Below are positions 49,601-53,533 of a stretch of DNA of 64,000 nucleotides, in pieces. Within the stretch, counting starts at the first letter, position 1; each line of letters opens with the position of its first letter. The notes beneath the pieces are model-generated. The model did no database searches, had not been told where the DNA came from, and worked only from the letters and a program-made list of their open reading frames with translations. The DNA is from Meghimatium bilineatum (taxonomy: Eukaryota > Mollusca > Gastropoda > Stylommatophora > Philomycidae), in contig CM067298.1 of NCBI GenBank assembly GCA_034231615.1, forward strand, positions 29,642,127-29,706,126, read 5' to 3'. Both the position numbers and the translations under genes were made by a program.

Positions 49601-52600
49601 GCAGTGCCATGTATCAGATCCACTGCTGGCTCTCTACCATGCCACTATGTAAAATTATCCAGTAATCTCTTTCTCTGACACCCTTTGTCTCTTCTCCCCT
49701 CAATTTTGGATGTTGTTATATTATATTCCAAACATTGTCTCCTGGTGTGGCCAATAAATGTGAACTGTTTTTCGTGATGTTAGGAAGTAACCTTATTTTT
49801 GTGTCAGTCTTCCTCAAGGCCCCTTCATTTATTTTGTTCTAGCTGTCCATGGGATTCGCATCATTCCTCTAAAGAACCACATCCCTATGGACCATAGTTT
49901 CCTACTACTGAATTATAGAGCATACAAATTGCTGCAGGCAACAGGGCTTACAAAATTGCTGCAGACTTATTAAGCAAATGTTAGCAAGTAGTATTTCTTA
50001 CAAATTTGTTTATGTATTACAAGCCTCAACGTTATACTGTTCTGTTCTTTGCAGAAGTCTATTCTCACTGTAAGTCTATAAATTCTGTGAAAGTTTTCTC
50101 GCTTTTTCCATTGTCATATTTGAAAAGTCATAATTATCCTGTGTCCATCAACATTTTAGGAGACCCATCCTGCCATTATTTCTTCCATGATTAATCTTTC
50201 TAACCCATTGTTTCTTTTTATATGCCCAAAATATGTTGATATTTCTTGATTAGTTTGAGGATGCAATCTTCCTGTATGTTCAGGTCTTTGCAGACATCTG
50301 ATTTGGATAGCCTTTCAGTCCATGATATTCTAATAACTATTTTGTACTAATAATAATTTATTATTATTTAAAAACAATTATAACCAGCCAGGTCATAGGA
50401 ATATCACATTAGAGACATCAACACTTAAAGCTTTGCTAATGCCTCTATCCTCATTTAATTGGATGGTTGTAGAAAAATCATGACAGGACCATTACTTAAT
50501 GTTATCAATCCAAGATTTGCTTTTCCACATAGTCTCTTTCCTTCCTTAACTGTTCTTTGTATAATATGAATAGTGTTAGAAAGTTAATTGTATCTCATTT
50601 CAGGTCCAAACTGAGCATACTAATGTTATTTCCCTACTACCAAAAGTGTTTCTTCATAACCTGCAAGTTTGTCTATATTTGTTGCCAAACGGATTATTTG
50701 CAATATCTTCTACATAACTGATTTCTCACAGACATCCTAAAGCTTGAGTCCTTCTCAGACTATTCTAAAAAATTTAGAGAAGCTAGCATGAATAAAATAT
50801 GTGATGAGATTGAATGTGGTGAACCAAAAGGCACAAACTATTGGAGTTTCTATCATAAACTGCAGCACATCACACTTAGTTTAAAATAACTAATCATAAC
50901 ATGAGATCTAGAGCAAACAAAACAGAAGAATCATTAGACTGCACAGATCAGACAATAAGCTAAAGTACTATCTTGTCACATTAAATTTATGTTTTAAAAT
51001 TGGAAAAAGTGCTATAGAGACAGTTGAATTGATGAGACAAGTTTATGCGGATCAATTTTTATCTCATGCACATATTCAGGATTCAAAACAGGTGTGAAAA
51101 TAATTACCGATGACACTAGGCCATGACAGAAAATGTCTTTTTATAATGATGAGCTTATTGCCAAAGTCAGAAAACAGATACATGAAAATTGTTTTTTAAA
51201 TGAGAGGATGATTGCAAACTGTATCTGCCAATGTGTAAGTATTTCAAAATGCCTATTGAAGAGGATTTCCAGAGTCTGATCCGAGCATTCAGCACTTAGT
51301 CCATACTGCATGATAATACACTGACTCACAAGGCTTTATATTAATTTGTAGCAAAAAAAGTGTATATTCTCAATCACTCACATACTCTCAATTTGTGGGC
51401 CCTCACTGCCATGATTATTTTTTATTCCTAAAACTAAATCACTAATGCTGGTCATTCCAATATTTTTTGTTGCTACTCGCTGTATTAATGCCAAAAATGG
51501 ATTAATGTGACTAATAATCTGGTAAAATGATAGTCTTTGCGGTTCATTACAGGGAGATGTGTCCACATTTTTAACTGTACTAACCATCAATTATTTAACT
51601 AAACGAACTTTCGATAAAGACTTATAAACCACCACATCTCTGTGTGCAACACACTGAGAGCGTCCTCTCCCTCCTGGATTACCCTGGGGGTGTGGGGTTA
51701 CCTCAGTCTGTTATGCGCAAATCGATTCATCTACAGCAGAAGTTGCGTCCCTTTAATCTCTAAGTCATGGAAGCTGTATGAAATTACACATATTATTAAA
51801 ATGTTGGAATGTGGACACATCTCCCCGTAATGAGCCACCTTTTCTTTTGTTTTTCAGTCTCATTATTTCATTTTCAGACAGTATACCAATACCAAACAGG
51901 ATGTATAATAATAAGTAGATTGCAGAAATGTAGAATGTAGCAAACATATATGTATATTGTTTTGTACTTACTGCTTCACTTGATATTAGGCACTGATGCT
52001 CTTTTTTTCTTGTATGTACAAGCAGTGGTTTTATTTTAACTATATACTTGATAAGACTGTAGGCCAGAATCTTTTCAAACAATTCATTTAAAATAGCTTC
52101 TTTTTCATTGCAGGAGGCTTTGTGAACACAGCAATGACATTTTTTCAAGTGATACCATCACTTATGCGAATTCTACATGTCTTTCGGATGGGCAGTGTTT
52201 TGCGATTAATAAAAGCAGCTAAAGGCATTCGTAAACTTCTTTTTGCCCTCGTCATCTCTTTACCCGCAATATTCAACATTGGAGCTTTGCTTTTCTTGAT
52301 CATGTACATGTATTCTATTCTTGGGATGTCTACATTTGGCGTAATTAAACTTAATGGTGTTTTAAATGAGATTTCTAATTTCCAAACATTTGGACACAGT
52401 TTTTTACTACTGCTTCGACTGGCAACCTCCGCAGGCTGGAATGATGTTCTCGAAGCATTGCTGATCAAAGTCCCAAATTGCAATCCACATTACTTCACTC
52501 TGCCAAATGGCAAGCTTAAACAATCAACTTATGGAGACTGTGGAGTTCCATATTTAGCAATACCATACATGGTCAGTTACGTTGTTATTGTGTGGCTCAT

Positions 52601-53390
52601 AGTGATTAACATGTACATTGCTGTAATTTTGGAGAATTTCAACCAAGCTCATGAACAGGAAGAGGTGGGAATTACAGAAGATGACTTTGACATGTTCTAT
52701 ACTGTCTGGGAAAAGTATGATCCATATGCCACACAGTTCATCAAGTATGAACAGCTTGCAGATTTTGTAGGTGATTTAGAACCACCACTTCTTATCCCTA
52801 AACCCAATGAAATTGCATTGGTGACTTTTAATCTCCCTATCATGGAGGGGGAAAGAATACACTGTTTGGATATTCTGGTAGCACTTGTAAGACATCTCTT
52901 ATCTGATGTGCAAGAGTCATCTGAGTTGAACACACTCAAGGAACAAATGGAGTTGAAGTTTGCTCAAAATTTCCCTTCTCGAGTCAATGTCACTGTGAAA
53001 TCGAGCTCTATGCAGAGAAAGAAAGAGGATGTTGCCGCTAGAACTCTTCAAAGATCATGGAGAAGTTTCAAAGCACAGAGAGCCATGAGGAACATCACTG
53101 CCCTTGCGGTACAACAGAGGGTTCGACGTATGAGCAACATTTGTCTCAGATCGCGTACAATTGTAATGACCAATCTGAGTAACAGAATTAGTATTGCTCT
53201 TGCCAATTACTTCAGTTTACGTGAAGAAGGTTTAAGTTTAAGCTTGAATGCATCAAATTCTGGAAGTCCAAATACTATTGAAGAAACCAAGATAAGCGAT
53301 GACTACGATCAATTAAAACAACAGTCTGGAGAATATATATTCCACGGTGGAAAGGACACTGCTTTAACTGCTAGTGAGACAGATGTGTGA
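7900..53390 (+). CDS. NaV2: NaV2-type voltage-gated cation channel gene, 3' part (10 exons)
   Basis: Ten exons (7900-8041, 12993-13166, 18471-18593, 21514-21783, 22972-23025, 28479-28616, 30112-30222, 36338-36608, 45779-45814, 52114-53390) join with GT-AG introns and matching phases into one open frame of 864 codons plus TGA. The product is a plasma-membrane pore subunit of the voltage-gated sodium-channel family: domain III S1-S6, the III-IV inactivation linker, domain IV S1-S6, an EF-hand-like region and an IQ motif. The visible filter residues are Glu (DIII) and Ala (DIV), the second half of DEEA. In insects, channels of this class (DSC1/BSC1) are known to favour calcium or mixed cations; the selectivity of this one is inferred. 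Domains I-II and the promoter are upstream of the window. Introns run from 1.2 to 9.2 kb. A NaV1 channel is excluded by the DIII Glu. A voltage-gated calcium channel is unlikely given the IFM-like linker and the S6 motif [12 protein letters not shown]. Confidence 0.94.
8334..8399. repeat. (ATT)n microsatellite
   Basis: About 22 uninterrupted ATT/TTA units 290 bp inside intron 1. The poly-Ile/poly-Asn frames through it are artefacts. From here to 9889 no gene or recognised repeat is seen. Confidence 0.95.
9890..9990. repeat. (GT)n and (GTTT)n microsatellite
   Basis: A GT run (about 9898-9930) is followed by alternating GT/GC and then GTTT units, in a broader T/G-rich area (9700-10030) with GTAT-type words. 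Potential Z-DNA-forming purine-pyrimidine alternation. The remaining intron to 11239 holds only AT-rich sequence and an (AT)n run at about 11017-11040. Confidence 0.9.
11240..11727 (-). mobile_element. LINE-A insertion, 5'-truncated, with 12-bp target-site duplication
   Basis: The direct repeat GTGATTGCCTGT occurs at 11240-11251 and 11716-11727. Between them lies a minus-strand LINE-A 3' end starting with its (GAA)n tail. The residual frame 11281-11616 (111 aa, [20 protein letters not shown] ... [20 protein letters not shown] ... ETELQI stop) is uninterrupted, so the insertion is young. It gives the cleanest view of the LINE-A C-terminal zinc-knuckle-like motif. Confidence 0.93.
12141..12220. 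repeat. 40-bp tandem duplication
   Basis: Two adjacent copies of a 40-bp unit starting ggtttttaaataacacatta, differing at a few positions. It directly precedes a SINE remnant. Confidence 0.85.
12222..12350 (+). mobile_element. SINE remnant
   Basis: Contains degenerate versions of CTCTGGACTACATCCTGCTG, GGACCATGGTCCTGCTAT and GAGAATGAACGCTGAA from the 54699-54857 SINE. The tail is corrupted. Old copy in intron 1, same strand as the gene. Confidence 0.65.
12993..13166 (+). CDS. NaV2: NaV2 exon: DIII S1-S2 loop, S2 and S3
   Basis: 58 codons, phase 0 at both ends, between acceptor ttttttccaacag and donor gtaagt. It starts [11 protein letters not shown], the acidic S1-S2 loop of domain III. S2 follows, with the [13 protein letters not shown] signature (the conserved Glu countercharge in FxxEM), then S3 with TLLDFIIVL (the S3 Asp countercharge). 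S4 follows in the next exon without a gap. The match to the NaV domain III template runs along the whole exon. Confidence 0.95.
13339..13723. mobile_element. Tigger/pogo-like MITE, 385 bp, TA target site
   Basis: The left end CAGTCATCCCTCGCTACTTC and the right end (reverse complement CAGTCATTCCTCAGTTATCG) are imperfect terminal inverted repeats, each next to TA. The subterminal parts repeat the CACGGTT/CGCGG-type words common in Tigger-like elements. There is no coding capacity, so it is a non-autonomous deletion derivative. It starts 172 bp after the exon ending at 13166. Confidence 0.78.
13900..15185 (-). mobile_element. RTE-type LINE remnant (RT region)
   Basis: On the minus strand, 14968-15168 encodes [20 protein letters not shown], the RT motif with its catalytic Asp, preceded by [14 protein letters not shown]. 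From 14880 down to 13900 follow degraded post-RT regions. A homologous piece lies at 50010-50345 in the same orientation. The element is heavily decayed. Confidence 0.72.
15271..15417. repeat. 48-bp tandem repeat, three copies
   Basis: The core tagctacatccagaataaga recurs at exact 48-bp steps (about 15286, 15334, 15382) with small changes. No coding frame or known function. Confidence 0.88.
15895..16640 (-). pseudogene. pogo/Tigger-like transposase remnant
   Basis: The minus strand starts with an N-terminal helix-turn-helix ([20 protein letters not shown] ... [15 protein letters not shown]). Then, after a shift, comes [12 protein letters not shown] (second DNA-binding part). The start of the DDE domain follows: [20 protein letters not shown] with the first catalytic Asp, and [20 protein letters not shown]. 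The second and third catalytic residues are missing: the frame is cut at about 15895. 16641-18470 shows no other gene; a T-rich tract sits near 18030-18080. Confidence 0.8.
18471..18593 (+). CDS. NaV2: NaV2 exon: DIII S4 voltage sensor
   Basis: 41 codons, phase 0 at both ends; acceptor ttaccaacag, donor gtgata. The peptide [19 protein letters not shown] keeps the regular every-third-residue Lys/Arg series of domain III S4 (one K, then R at each step) and runs into the S4-S5 linker QGMK. Unlike the DIV sensor, no gating charge is missing here. Confidence 0.95.
19147..20320 (-). mobile_element. GC-rich 1.15-kb retroposon flanked by a 13-bp target-site duplication
   Basis: TGTAACACTTTCT occurs at 19147-19159 and 20308-20320. 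The 1148 bp between are clearly richer in G+C than the surrounding intron. Read on the minus strand, the insert ends GAGCGAACGCAGAATA, close to the SINE 3' end GAGAATGAACGCAGAAGAAG. Inside, a segment of about 62 bp is repeated imperfectly (19494-19557 and 19706-19767, sharing gcccatcgggta / gaaccttttctc / tccgg / aggaa / cttgaca-like words). The only frames (114 and 83 aa, minus) match no family I know. It may be a non-autonomous element or a reverse-transcribed RNA. Confidence 0.65.
20870..21480 (-). repeat. Unclassified interspersed repeat, likely LINE debris
   Basis: The stretch around 20905-21010 (tccatcataatcgacaatga then gtccagctaaaaacttggat) is similar to 41130-41260 (tgacgatgaccatccagctc). 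21150-21380 looks like decayed LINE sequence in minus orientation, but no diagnostic motif survives. Confidence 0.4.
21514..21783 (+). CDS. NaV2: NaV2 exon: DIII S5 and pore turret
   Basis: 90 codons, phase 0, acceptor ttttttttgtttcag, donor gtaggt. It begins [20 protein letters not shown] (S4-S5 linker and S5) and continues [20 protein letters not shown]. An extracellular turret follows with three cysteines counting the one in S5, an N-glycosylation sequon (NTTS) and [10 protein letters not shown]. It ends in the pore helix FLALFQV. The next exon supplies the selectivity-filter loop. A longer reading frame continues past the donor but is intronic. Confidence 0.95.
22160..22430 (-). mobile_element. 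SINE, long type, decayed
   Basis: Minus-oriented relative of the 4170-4431 SINE: gtgttgtgtcatggtttaca, cagacttcagtgttg and the aggatagctaact block occur in the same order and spacing. The 3' end lies near 22160 (gcattcccaaactccagc). It sits in the intron before the P-loop exon. Confidence 0.65.
22558..22908. mobile_element. 351-bp element with perfect 23-bp terminal inverted repeats
   Basis: GTAATCGCAAAGCATACCCC... at 22558-22580 is the exact reverse complement of 22886-22908 (23 of 23 bases). The AT-rich interior has no coding frame. The structure is that of a MITE or fold-back element. No target-site duplication could be fixed, so the superfamily is unknown. It ends 63 bp before the filter microexon. 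Confidence 0.75.
22972..23025 (+). CDS. NaV2: NaV2 microexon: DIII P-loop with filter Glu
   Basis: An 18-codon exon, phase 0, acceptor ttaaatgcag, donor gtaagc. It encodes [18 protein letters not shown]. The residue at the selectivity position (codon GAG, 22981-22983) is Glu. NaV1 channels have Lys in this ATFKGWM motif, and Glu is characteristic of the invertebrate NaV2 group. The exon lies 64 bp after a 351-bp inverted-repeat element. It is too short to show up as a stand-alone ORF. Confidence 0.93.
23271..23317 (-). mobile_element. SINE 3' end, left piece of a SINE split by a DNA transposon
   Basis: cttcttcttctgcgtgt matches the reverse complement of the SINE (GAA) tail. The rest of the same SINE resumes at 25702 after the transposon. 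Joining the two at the TA gives the SINE order without a gap, apart from decay. Confidence 0.7.
23810..25093 (+). CDS. Transposase, DDE type, Tc1/mariner (ITm) superfamily with DD83E spacing
   Basis: A 427-aa uninterrupted frame starting at ATG 23810, about 490 bp inside the left end. An N-terminal helix-turn-helix-like region ([20 protein letters not shown]) is followed by a basic second DNA-binding part ([30 protein letters not shown]). The catalytic core has [12 protein letters not shown] (first Asp), [10 protein letters not shown] (second Asp) and [16 protein letters not shown] (Glu). By my count 83 residues separate the second Asp from the Glu, against 34 in classic Tc1/mariner. An insertion between them is rich in Lys/Leu. 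This spacing recalls the recently named DD82E (Sailor) group, but that assignment is from memory. All catalytic residues are intact. It would act on the 32-bp terminal repeats by cut-and-paste. Confidence 0.93.
   Translation: MRMNLKAKYFTEHNIAIKIYQYFCRERKKGHLYCSLSNPEKRTMHILGLCKRSFDRIVEASGYLLPTNSRKQGRKEKIDSFDKDLVKREICRMFDKNEEVTLRKLKIWLKTNNDIEISKTLLWKTVRNAGFTFRKYAGGKNIICEKPHLVALRSKYLREVKGMRENGYDIVYLDETWINAHHTNEKEWQLADGSIKRSVPSSKGQRLIVAHAGSRHNGLLQNAHLIFISKSIDNRDYHSEMNGHIFEDWIEKSILPILDRPSCLIMDNASYHNVVNVEDRIPTSSSTKDAIKTWLIKEHIPVTDRYLKPELLNLVKQTQRTKIFKIDKLIEEHGHRYLRLPPCHAHLNPIELIWEKVKGHVASTNTTFKLCDIETLTNQALSNIHKEYWVKCEDHVLRQEEEYWKKEGLLFVQPKTVIDLFDSSDYE
25230..25415 (+). mobile_element. LINE fragment carried inside the DNA transposon
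   Basis: An open stretch in the transposon's 3' non-coding part encodes [20 protein letters not shown] followed by [18 protein letters not shown] and LTLRTKDIF then TAA. This is the post-YADD 'FxYLGSTI...' region of RTE/CR1-like LINEs. No LINE tail or target duplication is seen, so it was probably captured by the transposon rather than inserted later. Confidence 0.72.
25702..25925 (-). mobile_element. SINE, right piece (body and 5' part)
   Basis: Continues the SINE begun at 23271: tgtcatgggttacagc, tatctgacttctgcatgggt, gggatgagttagcctactcc, aacctccttagtta and catgtatggcaggt match the other long-type copies in order. It gives the pre-insertion target of the DNA transposon. Confidence 0.75.
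25975..26280 (+). mobile_element. LINE-A-like RT fragment
   Basis: Plus-strand frame pieces [35 protein letters not shown] and [12 protein letters not shown] align with the RT fingers of LINE-A ([15 protein letters not shown] / [15 protein letters not shown] / [12 protein letters not shown]). Then stops follow. 26281-27075 contains only unrecognised, probably repeat-derived sequence. Confidence 0.7.
27080..27420 (+). mobile_element. RTE-type LINE 3' end with TGATGA tail
   Basis: Encodes [34 protein letters not shown] and [11 protein letters not shown], the post-RT region of RTE-type LINEs with an internal deletion. It ends in tgatgatgatgatcac, a simple tail of the RTE type. 27421-28478 shows nothing else. 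Confidence 0.75.
28479..28616 (+). CDS. NaV2: NaV2 exon: DIII S6
   Basis: 46 codons, phase 0, acceptor accaatag (weak pyrimidine tract), donor gtaatt. It starts [10 protein letters not shown], the conserved sequence after the DIII P-loop. S6 follows: [20 protein letters not shown], then [13 protein letters not shown], with the hinge Gly/Ser and the inner-gate Asn typical of sodium channels. The preceding intron of 5.45 kb carries the intact DNA transposon. Confidence 0.95.
28940..29240 (-). mobile_element. LINE-D C-terminal fragment
   Basis: The minus-strand frame ends [20 protein letters not shown], matching the terminal zinc-binding motif (RSEHLWxCPxC) that closes the LINE-D polyprotein. 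It overlaps the left edge of the repeat at 29193-29337. Confidence 0.5.
29193..29337. repeat. Interspersed repeat, copy 1
   Basis: About 145 bp (tgccatgaagcttctataag, cctcaatata, ttctgttgcatgggtggttt) is repeated at 47678-47815 with few changes, in the same orientation. The family is not recognised. Confidence 0.8.
29855..30050 (+). mobile_element. RTE-like LINE C-terminus with (TAA)n tail
   Basis: Encodes [40 protein letters not shown] and [13 protein letters not shown] then TAA, directly followed by taataataataatt. This is the typical ending of an RTE/CR1-like LINE. It lies 60 bp upstream of the inactivation-linker exon. Confidence 0.68.
30112..30222 (+). CDS. NaV2: NaV2 exon: III-IV inactivation linker
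   Basis: 37 codons, phase 0, acceptor tttattgcag, donor gtttgc. The peptide [20 protein letters not shown] continues [17 protein letters not shown]. It aligns over its full length with the NaV fast-inactivation linker (IFMT then the YYNAMKKLGSKKP-type tract). At the IFM position it has Ala-Phe-Leu (30133-30141). The central Phe is kept and both flanking residues differ. The acceptor is only about 60 bp from the end of an RTE-like fragment with a TAA tail. Confidence 0.93.
30223..31348. other. Intron stretch, no feature recognised
   Basis: Left part of the 6.1-kb intron 7. No coding homology or repeat was recognised. A run of G (about 31165-31175) and AT-rich filler are present. Confidence 0.4.
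31395..35210 (-). pseudogene. LINE-A polyprotein (EN-RT-RNase H), inactivated
   Basis: Order on the minus strand: short Pro/Arg-rich leader; APE-type endonuclease ([20 protein letters not shown]; then after a frameshift [10 protein letters not shown] and [13 protein letters not shown]); RT ([69 protein letters not shown]); RNase H ([56 protein letters not shown]); then [17 protein letters not shown]. At least two frameshifts (near 33740-33760 and between 34618 and 34839) and two in-frame stops between 33249 and 33098 kill it. RNase H places it in the I-like group of LINEs. Confidence 0.93.
35305..35379 (-). ncRNA. Candidate HDV-like ribozyme fold at the LINE-A 5' end (copy 1)
   Basis: Numbering from the first base of the element: P1 1-6 with 31-36 (CCCCAU/AUGGGG), P2 10-15 with 70-75 (GGCCAG/CUGGUC), P3 16-18 with 28-30 (CAC/GUG), P4 43-48 with 55-60 (UCAGCC/GGUUGG). 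P1 and P2 form a pseudoknot with the HDV strand order P1, P2, P3, P3', P1', P4, P4', P2'. CUAA at 64-67 could be the J4/2 segment holding a catalytic C. Caveats: position 1 is C rather than the usual G, and CUUAGU 37-42 can instead pair with ACUAAG 63-68. Self-cleavage is inferred, not shown. Confidence 0.5.
35735..35785 (-). mobile_element. LINE-B-type 5' end fragment
   Basis: gccacctgtggacgcaactg followed by gtagaggatctatatccccc corresponds to 63485-63527 at the 5' terminus of LINE-B (gccacctgtggacgcgcctg). Only about 50 bp remain. The surrounding 35391-35920 is otherwise unrecognised. Confidence 0.5.
35925..36160 (+). mobile_element. RTE-type LINE C-terminal remnant
   Basis: Encodes [20 protein letters not shown] then [13 protein letters not shown] and [15 protein letters not shown]; sister of 1441-1870 on the opposite strand. 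It lies 180 bp before the DIV S1-S3 exon. Confidence 0.65.
36338..36608 (+). CDS. NaV2: NaV2 exon: DIV S1-S3
   Basis: 90 codons plus one base; acceptor cattattttttcag, donor gtgagt. It starts [21 protein letters not shown]1 ends in [15 protein letters not shown]2 carries [19 protein letters not shown] and S3 is [15 protein letters not shown]. The sequence AMSSRFE and the HYRQP loop recall NaV2/BSC1-type channels more than NaV1 (from family memory, not a search). An open frame extends upstream of the acceptor, but no homologous residues are encoded there. Confidence 0.94.
36737..37500 (-). mobile_element. LINE-D fragment: linker and RNase H
   Basis: The minus strand encodes [20 protein letters not shown] (pre-RNase H linker), [19 protein letters not shown] (Gly instead of the catalytic Asp in xTDGS), [19 protein letters not shown] with the conserved Glu, [19 protein letters not shown] and [18 protein letters not shown]. 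It resembles LINEs I associate with molluscan genomes. Frameshifts and the D-to-G change mark it as dead. Confidence 0.75.
37739..37813 (+). ncRNA. Candidate HDV-like ribozyme fold at the LINE-A 5' end (copy 2)
   Basis: Co-linear with 35379-35305 without gaps. P1 CCCCAU/AUGGGG is unchanged. P2 is GGCCAA/UUGGUC: pair 15-70 is A-U here and G-C in copy 1. P3 is CUC/GAG: pair 17-29 is U-A here and A-U in copy 1. P4 is CCAGCC/GGCUGG: pairs 43-60 and 46-57 are Watson-Crick here and wobble in copy 1. Two full compensatory changes support the pairing. The candidate J4/2 CUAAG is identical. Confidence 0.5.
37739..39260 (+). mobile_element. LINE-A, second copy with intact 5' end, 3' part missing
   Basis: Starts CCCCATCAAGGCCAAC exactly like the first base of the full LINE-A, with the same leader (GATGGGGCTTAGT) and then decayed endonuclease ([14 protein letters not shown], [47 protein letters not shown]) and the post-endonuclease region ([26 protein letters not shown]). 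Similarity stops near 39260, before RT. Loss of the 3' rather than the 5' part is unusual and implies a later deletion. Sense orientation to the host gene. No target duplication seen. Confidence 0.88.
39757..40091 (+). mobile_element. RTE-type LINE insertion, 5'-truncated, 10-bp target-site duplication
   Basis: TAATGGCACA lies at 39757-39766 and 40082-40091. The insert encodes an open C-terminal stretch: [69 protein letters not shown] then TGA and a tgatgatga tail. The last 50 bp recur at 42188-42240. The frame is intact over 93 codons, so the insertion is fairly young. Confidence 0.92.
40617..40908. repeat. Compound microsatellite (TA)n-(CATA)n-(CAAA)n
   Basis: About 44 bp of TA, then about 220 bp of CATA units with one slip (catactacatac near 40813), then about six CAAA units. 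All six frames through it are open and give YIHT/YVCM-type repeats with no biological meaning. It is the longest simple repeat in the window. Confidence 0.97.
41100..41300 (-). repeat. Unclassified interspersed repeat, second copy
   Basis: Shares the tgacgatgaccatccagctc / gtgactaatgaata type words with 20905-21010. No coding assignment. Confidence 0.4.
41375..42090 (+). mobile_element. LINE-C fragment: RNase H
   Basis: Shifted-frame pieces [57 protein letters not shown] and [12 protein letters not shown] give the D-E-D order of a LINE RNase H. It parallels 46090-46960 on the same strand, including the upstream aattaaacagagaatat block. Dead. Confidence 0.75.
42188..42240 (+). mobile_element. 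RTE-type LINE, minimal 3' end
   Basis: tatgttgcagccaaccttcg through gatggcac followed by ttaatgatgatgatgat is the same terminal 50 bp ([11 protein letters not shown], stop, TGATGA tail) as 40028-40081. It shows how short RTE insertions can be. Confidence 0.8.
42300..44530 (-). mobile_element. LINE-C remnant (endonuclease to RT)
   Basis: Right to left on the minus strand: endonuclease start near 44040 ([12 protein letters not shown]), [12 protein letters not shown] and [15 protein letters not shown] (43244-43489), RT fingers [20 protein letters not shown] (42932-43183), and the RT thumb/linker [20 protein letters not shown] (42386-42697). The catalytic YADD area is lost. Many stops. The RNase H part is absent here. 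It lies in the 9.2-kb intron 8. Confidence 0.78.
44560..45480 (-). mobile_element. LINE-D fragment: RNase H
   Basis: The minus strand encodes [40 protein letters not shown] and [18 protein letters not shown] (RNase H motifs, with Asn-Asp for Thr-Asp), broken by shifts. It is related to the 36737-37500 and 5500-6110 pieces. Confidence 0.65.
45545..45650 (-). mobile_element. LINE 5'-leader fragment like that of LINE-B
   Basis: gagcttatatcagctcatac then tcgcttgatgctgttcgtca corresponds to 63296-63345 (gagcttatagcggctcatac then tcgcttgaagctgcccgtca) in the LINE-B 5' leader, same orientation. About 90 bp align. It lies 130 bp upstream of the 36-nt exon. Confidence 0.65.
45779..45814 (+). CDS. NaV2: NaV2 36-nt microexon: DIV S3-S4 loop
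   Basis: The 36 bases sit between acceptor ttttttctatag and donor gtaagc. Joined in phase 1 on both sides they encode [13 protein letters not shown], linking S3 (VVMSVIG) to the S4-bearing terminal exon ([15 protein letters not shown]). The splice sites are good and the phase is the only one that keeps the frame open. Sequence in this loop is poorly conserved in the family, so support comes from splicing logic more than homology. A longer or alternative exon elsewhere in the 15-kb interval is possible. Confidence 0.72.
45937..46088. repeat. Tandem repeat, about 57 bp, nearly three copies
   Basis: The pattern taacttgt..ctagatattg......aattaactctcc.agtaact tct.agggg is repeated with 10-20% divergence between copies. 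A distant further copy lies near 47870-47920. It starts 120 bp after the microexon. Confidence 0.75.
46090..46960 (+). mobile_element. LINE-C fragment: RNase H and C-terminal tail
   Basis: Shifted RNase H pieces ([18 protein letters not shown]) are followed by the open frame 46580-46951: [58 protein letters not shown] and [17 protein letters not shown]. This gives the LINE-C counterpart of the terminal CxC...EHILQxC motif. A SINE follows directly. Confidence 0.78.
47000..47169 (-). mobile_element. SINE, short type, with 11-bp target-site duplication
   Basis: Element 47011-47158 between GGGGAGCTTTC (47000-47010) and GGGGAGTTTTC (47159-47169). On the minus strand it starts CCGCCGAAGATGG and ends GAGAATGAATGCTGAAGAA, like the copy at 54699-54857. 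It carries the palindrome GTAGGACCATGGTCCTGC. Confidence 0.9.
47678..47815. repeat. Interspersed repeat, copy 2
   Basis: Partner of 29193-29337. 47170-47677 in front of it is comparatively GC-rich and may belong to the same element, but no homologue is visible in the window to prove it. Confidence 0.78.
48010..48250 (+). mobile_element. LINE-D C-terminal remnant
   Basis: [12 protein letters not shown] and [11 protein letters not shown] are degraded forms of the SMSRIREMGLKYG...CPxC ending. No intact frame. 48251-49264 is AT-rich with nothing recognised. Confidence 0.5.
49265..49360 (-). mobile_element. SINE 5'-part fragment
   Basis: tttagtcattgcttacatca, tgcatggcaggttacagtat and tattatttgctctcattttt parallel the far end of the long-type SINE at 25855-25925. 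Confidence 0.55.
50010..50345 (-). mobile_element. RTE-type LINE remnant
   Basis: Non-coding similarity (catgattaatctttctaacc, tatgcccaaaatatgttgat, gtctttgcagacatctgatt, atgatattctaataact) to 14120-14300. Same family and orientation, very old. Confidence 0.6.
50740..50890 (+). mobile_element. Unclassified LINE linker fragment
   Basis: Encodes [20 protein letters not shown] then [20 protein letters not shown], resembling the segment between endonuclease and RT in several non-LTR elements ([15 protein letters not shown]). Too short to classify. Confidence 0.4.
50970..51130 (+). pseudogene. mariner-type transposase N-terminal remnant
   Basis: [20 protein letters not shown] then [13 protein letters not shown] matches the mariner N-terminal HTH (FxxGKSAxETxxMIxxAYGDExLSRxxxFEW). 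Then the frame breaks (DDTRP is visible in another frame). No catalytic part. Confidence 0.62.
51541..51836. mobile_element. Fold-back MITE, best-preserved copy
   Basis: Ends GGTTCATTACAGGGAGATGT and (reverse complement) GGCTCATTACGGGGAGATGT, continuing GTCCACATT on both sides: about 28-bp terminal inverted repeats. The centre has a GC-rich inverted core (actgagagcgtcctctccct / ggggtgtggggttacctcag). No ORF. It lies in intron 9, 280 bp before the terminal exon. Confidence 0.85.
52114..53390 (+). CDS. NaV2: NaV2 terminal exon: DIV S4-S6, EF-hand region, IQ motif, C-terminus
   Basis: Starts after tttttcattgcag and runs 424 codons to TGA (53388-53390). Order: S3-S4 linker; S4 ([19 protein letters not shown]); S4-S5 and S5 ([19 protein letters not shown]); pore with TSAGWND, whose filter Ala is GCA at 52431-52433; S6 ([20 protein letters not shown]). 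An acidic EF-hand-like region follows ([18 protein letters not shown]), then an IQ-type calmodulin site ([16 protein letters not shown], about 53035-53085) and a Ser-rich tail. Relative to the usual FRVIRLARIGRILRLIK pattern, S4 has His for the second Arg (52176-52178) and Ser for the fourth (52194-52196). The single large 3' exon is intact, which argues for a functional gene. Confidence 0.96.
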
Positions 53391-53527
53391 TGTGGTTTGT
53401 ATATTTATAAAGTTATAGTAGGTCTATCTGTAGAAGTAGGATTTGTATCAAACGCACAGTAATGAATAATCCGTTATGCCAGAATATGTTTGACTTACTG
53501 AAATGACATTGGCATAATTAGATATGT

Positions 53528-53533
53528 AATAAA
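53528..53533 (+). other. Candidate polyadenylation signal of the NaV2 gene
   Basis: AATAAA lies 138 bp after the stop codon, in an AT-rich stretch. It would give a short 3' UTR. A second AATAAA lies at 54007-54012 and could define a longer UTR. The choice between them cannot be made from sequence alone. Confidence 0.5.

Noticed and set aside
12993..53390. Voltage-gated calcium channel instead of NaV2
   Set aside because: DIV filter Ala, the III-IV inactivation-type linker, the S6 sequence and the short C-terminus with IQ follow sodium-channel family order.
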